From Nepenthes gracilis (Eukaryota; Streptophyta; Magnoliopsida; Caryophyllales; Nepenthaceae): 64,000 bases of DNA. The position numbers were made by a program, and so were the translations under genes. Below, piece after piece: positions 60,242 through 64,000 of this stretch; position 1 is the first letter of the stretch, and each line of letters begins with the position of its first letter. The notes under the pieces are model-generated. The model was not told the origin of the DNA, searched no databases, and saw nothing but the letters and a program-made list of their open reading frames with translations. The DNA lies in assembly GCA_033239525.1 (NCBI GenBank), contig BSYO01000016.1, positions 2,046,001-2,110,000 of the forward strand, given 5' to 3'.

Positions 60242-61145
60242 TGGTAATTTTCTTTGGATGAATTTTTCATTAAATGAAAAAACTTTTTTGTGTGGATTTT
60301 TTTATCTTTTAGAGCATAATACAATAAACACAATGTATATATATATAAAAGGGTGCGCACTCTGTGTGCAGGCCCGCCATGGGCTCGAGCGCACGCTGCT
60401 CTCATTTATCTTCCAGCGAGTAGTGTGCGCAGACACCAAACCTTTGTTCCACTCTCTCTCTGCATGCATGCTTTCCTCTCGCCAGCTACCTCTCTCTCTC
60501 TCACCCACGTCCAGATTTACCCTCTTTCTTCTCCATTGTGAGCTTCCTTGAGGTAATTTCTCTTTTCCCCCCTTTTTTTTCTCCTCTGCTGTGCCGTCCA
60601 CCATTAATGGCCTTGCCGGCCCCGCTTCCGTTCATTTTTGGCTGGATCTCCTCGTGGGTCACCGTTTTCTTGCCAACTTGCTCCAGATCTACTAGTTATT
60701 ACTTGGATTTGGTGCGTCGGCCGTAGATCTTGTGCCTCCCTTGTTTCCTGCCTCTCACAACGCCATTAATGGTGCCTCCTACCTTTCTCCACCACCAGTG
60801 CTTGGACGGCCAAACTACCTATGTGTGTGGTCCTCCTTGGTTGTGAAGATCGGCCGGCAATGGTGACTATGGGTGGTGGTGCGCCGGTGGACCTTTGGCG
60901 CTATGCCAGTTTTATTCTCAGCGCCACTCATAGGCAGATGCTTTGAGCTGCCAGCCGCTGTGTTCCCTTTGCACCTCCCTTCGTGCCTCACACAGCACAC
61001 ACATTCACAAAAAAAATAAAGAAAAAAACGGGGGGGAAAGAAACAGGGGCACCGAGAAACAAATATAGATATGTATATATAATTCAACATGGGCCAGCAA
61101 TATAACCTTATTTCAGTGCACTTAAAATTTTTTTGTATATTTTAG
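60242..61145 (+). mobile_element. SIRE spacer between pol and the envelope-like ORF
   Basis: Mixed AT-rich and CT-rich sequence with short frames only. The CT-rich part at about 60440-60620 resembles a polypyrimidine or splice-acceptor region for a spliced third ORF. No gene is supported. Confidence 0.45.
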
Positions 61146-62320
61146 ATGTCAGCCACGAGAAAATCCTTGGCGCATAAGTCGATTGACAAATGCAATCGGC
61201 CAAGTGGGGTCTCTACTCTCGGTCGATTTATCAGTCTAAAGGCTGAGACCTTATTCACCACCCATATGTCCCAACGGCCACTCTTTCTTGAACGGAAAGT
61301 CTGACTTGACTTCCTTGACCCTTCCATTTCTTCTGTTTTCACTGACCACCGTTGGGAGTCGACCCTTATCAGTTTGATCACCTCCTCTCTTGTATTTATT
61401 TAGGAGTTCTATTCGAACATTCACGAGATTTTCACCGATTCCTTTTCCACCTTCGTGTGGGGGGCATACATCCGGATTACTCCGGATGTGATTACACGCA
61501 TTCTTGGTCTTCATCGGGTGGCCTATCCCGCCTGCCCTTTTCCTTCATTCTCTCAGACTCATCCAAATGAGGTTGCTACATTCCTTCATGGTGCCCCCAT
61601 GGAGTGGAATGGGCGAGCCTTTAAAACCTCCTTCCTCTCTCCCGGTGTCTAGTCTTGAACTGCATCATGCTCACGAATATTTTTCTTGTCTCTCACTTTT
61701 CATCCATTCCCATAGACAAAGCCTTGTTCCCGTATGCTCTGTTGAGTGATCGGCCTATAGACTTTCCATCCTAGATCGCTTCTCACATTATCTTCCACTT
61801 CATTGCCTGTAAAGAGGATAATCTTCCCAATGGGTGCCTCATTCAGCGGCTGCTTGTTGGCCTCGGTCATTCTTTTTTCGATCTTCCTCATCTCCAGCTC
61901 ACTTGCCCCATCACCTCCACCACCTTTGCTCAGAGTCAATCCCATTCACGTCACTTTGTTGTGGACCCCTAGGAGCCGTTCAATGAACCTCTCCCTACGA
62001 TGCCTCCTTATCAGCTCGAGGAGGGACCATCTCTCTCTGCACCGTCCTTCCCTAACCCATCGGGTCCCGGACTGTCTGCTCCTCCCCAACACTCTACCTC
62101 TTCCTTAGCAGCTATGATGGGCCAGCTGTCCCGTCTTGCCAACCGGCTTGAGCTTCTATACTCCTCGCAGGAGTGGATCCTTGCTTCCCATACAGTCGTA
62201 TTTGTTTACTGGTTTTGAGCGTTTGGATGACCGCTTAGCTACCCAGGAGGCTGAGCTTCAATGGTGGCGGCATCATCATGGTCAATAGCCCTCTGGCAAT
62301 TCTTCCGGTTTTGAGTGATC
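61146..62320 (+). pseudogene. Envelope-like third ORF of the SIRE element
   Basis: It starts MSATRKSLAHKSIDKCNRPS. A middle block (EFYSNIHEIFTDSF, then ITPDVITRILGLHRVAYP, and APMEWNGRAFKT) resembles the 'putative plant transposon / envelope-like' domain seen downstream of pol in Sireviruses (PF20167-like, from memory). A Pro/Ser-rich segment (PPYQLEEGPSLSAPSF) and a coil-like end (MMGQLSRLANRLELLYSSQE) follow. Several stops and frameshifts are present. Whether such proteins act as true envelopes is not established. Confidence 0.65.
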
Positions 62321-62341
62321 CCGTCTCTTTGGCTCTTCGTG

Positions 62342-62357
62342 ACAAAAAGGGGGAGAT
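62342..62357 (+). promoter_or_regulatory. Polypurine-tract-like motif downstream of the third ORF
   Basis: AAAAAGGGGGAGATT. It is a better match to the SIRE consensus than the tract directly before the 3' LTR. Confidence 0.6.
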
Positions 62358-62787
62358 TTATTTTGATCGGCGAAGACCCTATATACTTTAGGGAGAGATG
62401 TTATTCATGTTATTCTTTATGTTAGGGTGAGACATTGTTATTTTTTTGAGGAGGAGTTCTTCTTGGATTTTCTTTTGCTAACTTGTCATTCATTCATTTT
62501 ACTGTTACATGTTAGTTTTTCTTCTTCTATTGTTACCTTTTTCTTATATCATCATGTATGATGCTTTTTTGTACAAACCCTATTTGATCAGGCAATACAG
62601 TTATAGTATCGATATGGCAGTCACAGTATCGACACAGCTGTACTAGTGTAGATTTTTACGTTTTCTTATTGTCTTATTTATATTTCTCACTAGATATCGA
62701 TTTTTATATACACGGTTTCTATCTCGGTAGTATCTAAACCCGTACTTCACTTGTATTTTTTATTTTTTGAGTTTTGTTACGAAATCG

Positions 62788-62800
62788 TCAAAGGCGAGAT
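62788..62800 (+). promoter_or_regulatory. Polypurine tract next to the 3' LTR
   Basis: TCAAAGGCGAGAT directly before TGTTATGG. The usual G run is interrupted by a C, probably a mutation. Confidence 0.7.
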
Positions 62801-63873
62801 TGTTATGGTCATTTTTATGATTGGTATATTCCATGATCATAAGTAATCTTGTGCCGATGTCAGGTTATATTTCATCGTAGTGCTCCATCAATATATTTCT
62901 ATAACTGTCTGTTCCGACTTATAGGAATATCGTCCTGACGTGAGCTCTTTACCCGCTTGAGCCCAAAATTCCAAAATCCTGCGCTCGCTGTGAGCTCTCC
63001 ATTTGCTCGAGCATAAAATTCCGAAGCCCTATGCTCACTGTGAGCTTGCCACGAGCTCGAGCACAAAATCTCAAAGCTCCCCGCTCGATGCTCGCGTCCT
63101 TCTCGCTCGAGCGCATGTAGGGTTTCTCAGGAAACCCTTTGTGCGCTCGCCGCGGCAACGTGCAAATTTTTTAAAGCTAGTTTTCGAGCCCTCTGTATGT
63201 ATGTACCTTAGTTCTTTTACCCTAACTTTTGATTGAGCATTTTGGATCACCTCTCCTTGAGAAACATTCAGCTTTTACTTTTGATTGAGCTCTCCAATTT
63301 CGCTCCGATTGAGAAAATCGATCATTTATCATTGTGCTTCATGTACTAACAAGTTTTCTCAATACTTTCTCTTTATCGATTTATTATTTCTACCTTTCTA
63401 CCTTCATTGGTGACGTCGGTAGATTGAAGAAGGGGGTTCGGTCTGTATGCTACTTCAAGCGGTCTGAGAGAGAAGATTGACATAAAAATCGAAAGGTATT
63501 TGGTTCCATTGCCGCAGGCAAATCTAAAGAGTTCCTTGGTGGGGATCACAAGATGAGAGTAAGTCGGTTAAGTTAGCATGTCGTTACCACCCTATCTGTA
63601 AGTTGATTTTTATAGTGCATTTCTTCCCTGACCGTTGAAACCCGAAAGCTTTTTCTCGATTACCGTGGGTATTGAGTTTTTTCTTTATCACTAAAAATTG
63701 TGTCTTTTTATTATTACTTATTATCATATATATTTTTATACTTATTATTATTGTTGACATCTAGAAATAAATATTTATTATGTATATTGAATATTTAATT
63801 TTTTACTACTTTCGCTATTATTATACGTGGTCAAAACATTATTATATAATTTGAAATGAAAAGTCCATTTTCA
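62801..63873 (+). mobile_element. 3' LTR of the SIRE element
   Basis: TGTTATGGTCA...CCATTTTCA, followed by CATAT. It contains the ~50-bp palindromic subrepeats at about 62938-63110, as in the 5' LTR. Confidence 0.88.
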
Positions 63874-63878
63874 CATAT

Positions 63879-63998
63879 TTTTAAGTTTATAATATATATT
63901 ATCGAACTATCATCTCTTATTTGATATGGTAGATGAATCCTAGTTCATATCCAACCAGGATGGAACCAACAAACAGTCTCTCCCATGTGTTTTTGTAA
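63879..63998 (+). pseudogene. Neprosin-like pseudogene, copy 4, end of intron 2 and start of exon 3
   Basis: Intron sequence runs to the acceptor ATGGTAG. Exon 3 follows from 63933 as MNPSSYPTRMEPTNSLSHVFL, then a TAA near 63996 where copy 3 has CAA (in LLQIW). The same MNPSSYP start is found at exon 3 of copy 3. The exon runs out of the window. With 46829-46969 it shows one gene split by the SIRE insertion. Confidence 0.85.
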
Positions 63999-64000
63999 TT

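Larger units (their letters stand above)
47170..63873 (+). mobile_element. Ty1/Copia SIRE-type retrotransposon, internally duplicated and with nested insertions
   Basis: LTRs are 47170-48196 and 62801-63873. The target-site duplication is CATAT (47165-47169 and 63874-63878), flanked on both sides by intron 2 of neprosin copy 4, which confirms both ends. The interior holds: first gag and protease, 48238-50432; a foreign block, 50433-56035; a second gag-protease, 56041-57470; the rest of pol to 60209; and an envelope-like ORF, 61146-62320. The GELIYFLGL, QLLWMKQMLLDYGI and HSRTKHIDIRYYFIRELV motifs and the third ORF place it in the SIRE/Sirevirus lineage. Many stops make it inactive. Confidence 0.88.

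Overview
The window looks like nuclear DNA of a flowering plant. It is AT-rich and intron-bearing, full of plant-type LTR retrotransposons, and its only host gene family is the plant neprosin-like (DUF239 / glutamic endopeptidase) family. No gene in it is convincingly intact. No tRNA, rRNA or CRISPR array was seen. The species cannot be named from the sequence.

Four neprosin-like copies form the backbone. Copies 1 (about 8.0-11.1 kb), 2 (13.86-14.23 kb) and 3 (27.09-30.17 kb) lie on the minus strand. Copy 4 lies on the plus strand; its exon 1 is at 46.83 kb and its exon 3 at 63.93 kb. Copy 3 keeps all seven exons, about 397 codons, with every ancestral intron in phase 0, but has a nonsense codon in exon 2 and frameshifts in exons 5 and 7. 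The other copies have lost exons, splice sites or start codons. A shared flanking/intron block at 11.19-11.85 and 16.49-17.22 kb shows that copies 1 and 2 arose by local duplication.

Retrotransposons fill the space between them. (a) Solo LTRs lie at 9152-10104 (in intron 6 of copy 1), 24633-26428 and 51305-53879. (b) An LTR-PBS fragment at 14617-15720 sits in copy 2. (c) A Ty3/Gypsy Tat/Retand-like element on the minus strand (17.2-21.8 kb) carries an antisense extra gene of the 'putative gypsy type transposon' family. It abuts the 3' end of a plus-strand element (LTR 22575-23497). (d) A deleted LTR element (33383-36306) separates two 1.8-kb inverted arms. (e) A two-LTR element at 38864-45398 has a gag lacking its core, no pol, a 42-bp tandem repeat and the antisense extra gene. 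(f) A 16.7-kb Ty1/Copia SIRE-type element (47170-63873, target-site duplication CATAT) splits copy 4.

Element (f) is the most complex. Its gag-protease segment occurs twice, at about 49.0-50.4 and 56.0-57.4 kb. Between the two lies a Tat/Retand fragment in opposite polarity, itself interrupted by a 2.6-kb solo LTR, giving three levels of nesting inside a host pseudogene. The 3' half keeps protease, integrase, reverse transcriptase and RNase H remnants plus an envelope-like third ORF.

The window reads as a decaying local neprosin cluster invaded and rearranged by several waves of retroelements. I found no convincing new functional system. The most unusual items are the duplicated, patchwork SIRE element, the pol-less gag/antisense-gene element, and the long inverted repeat.
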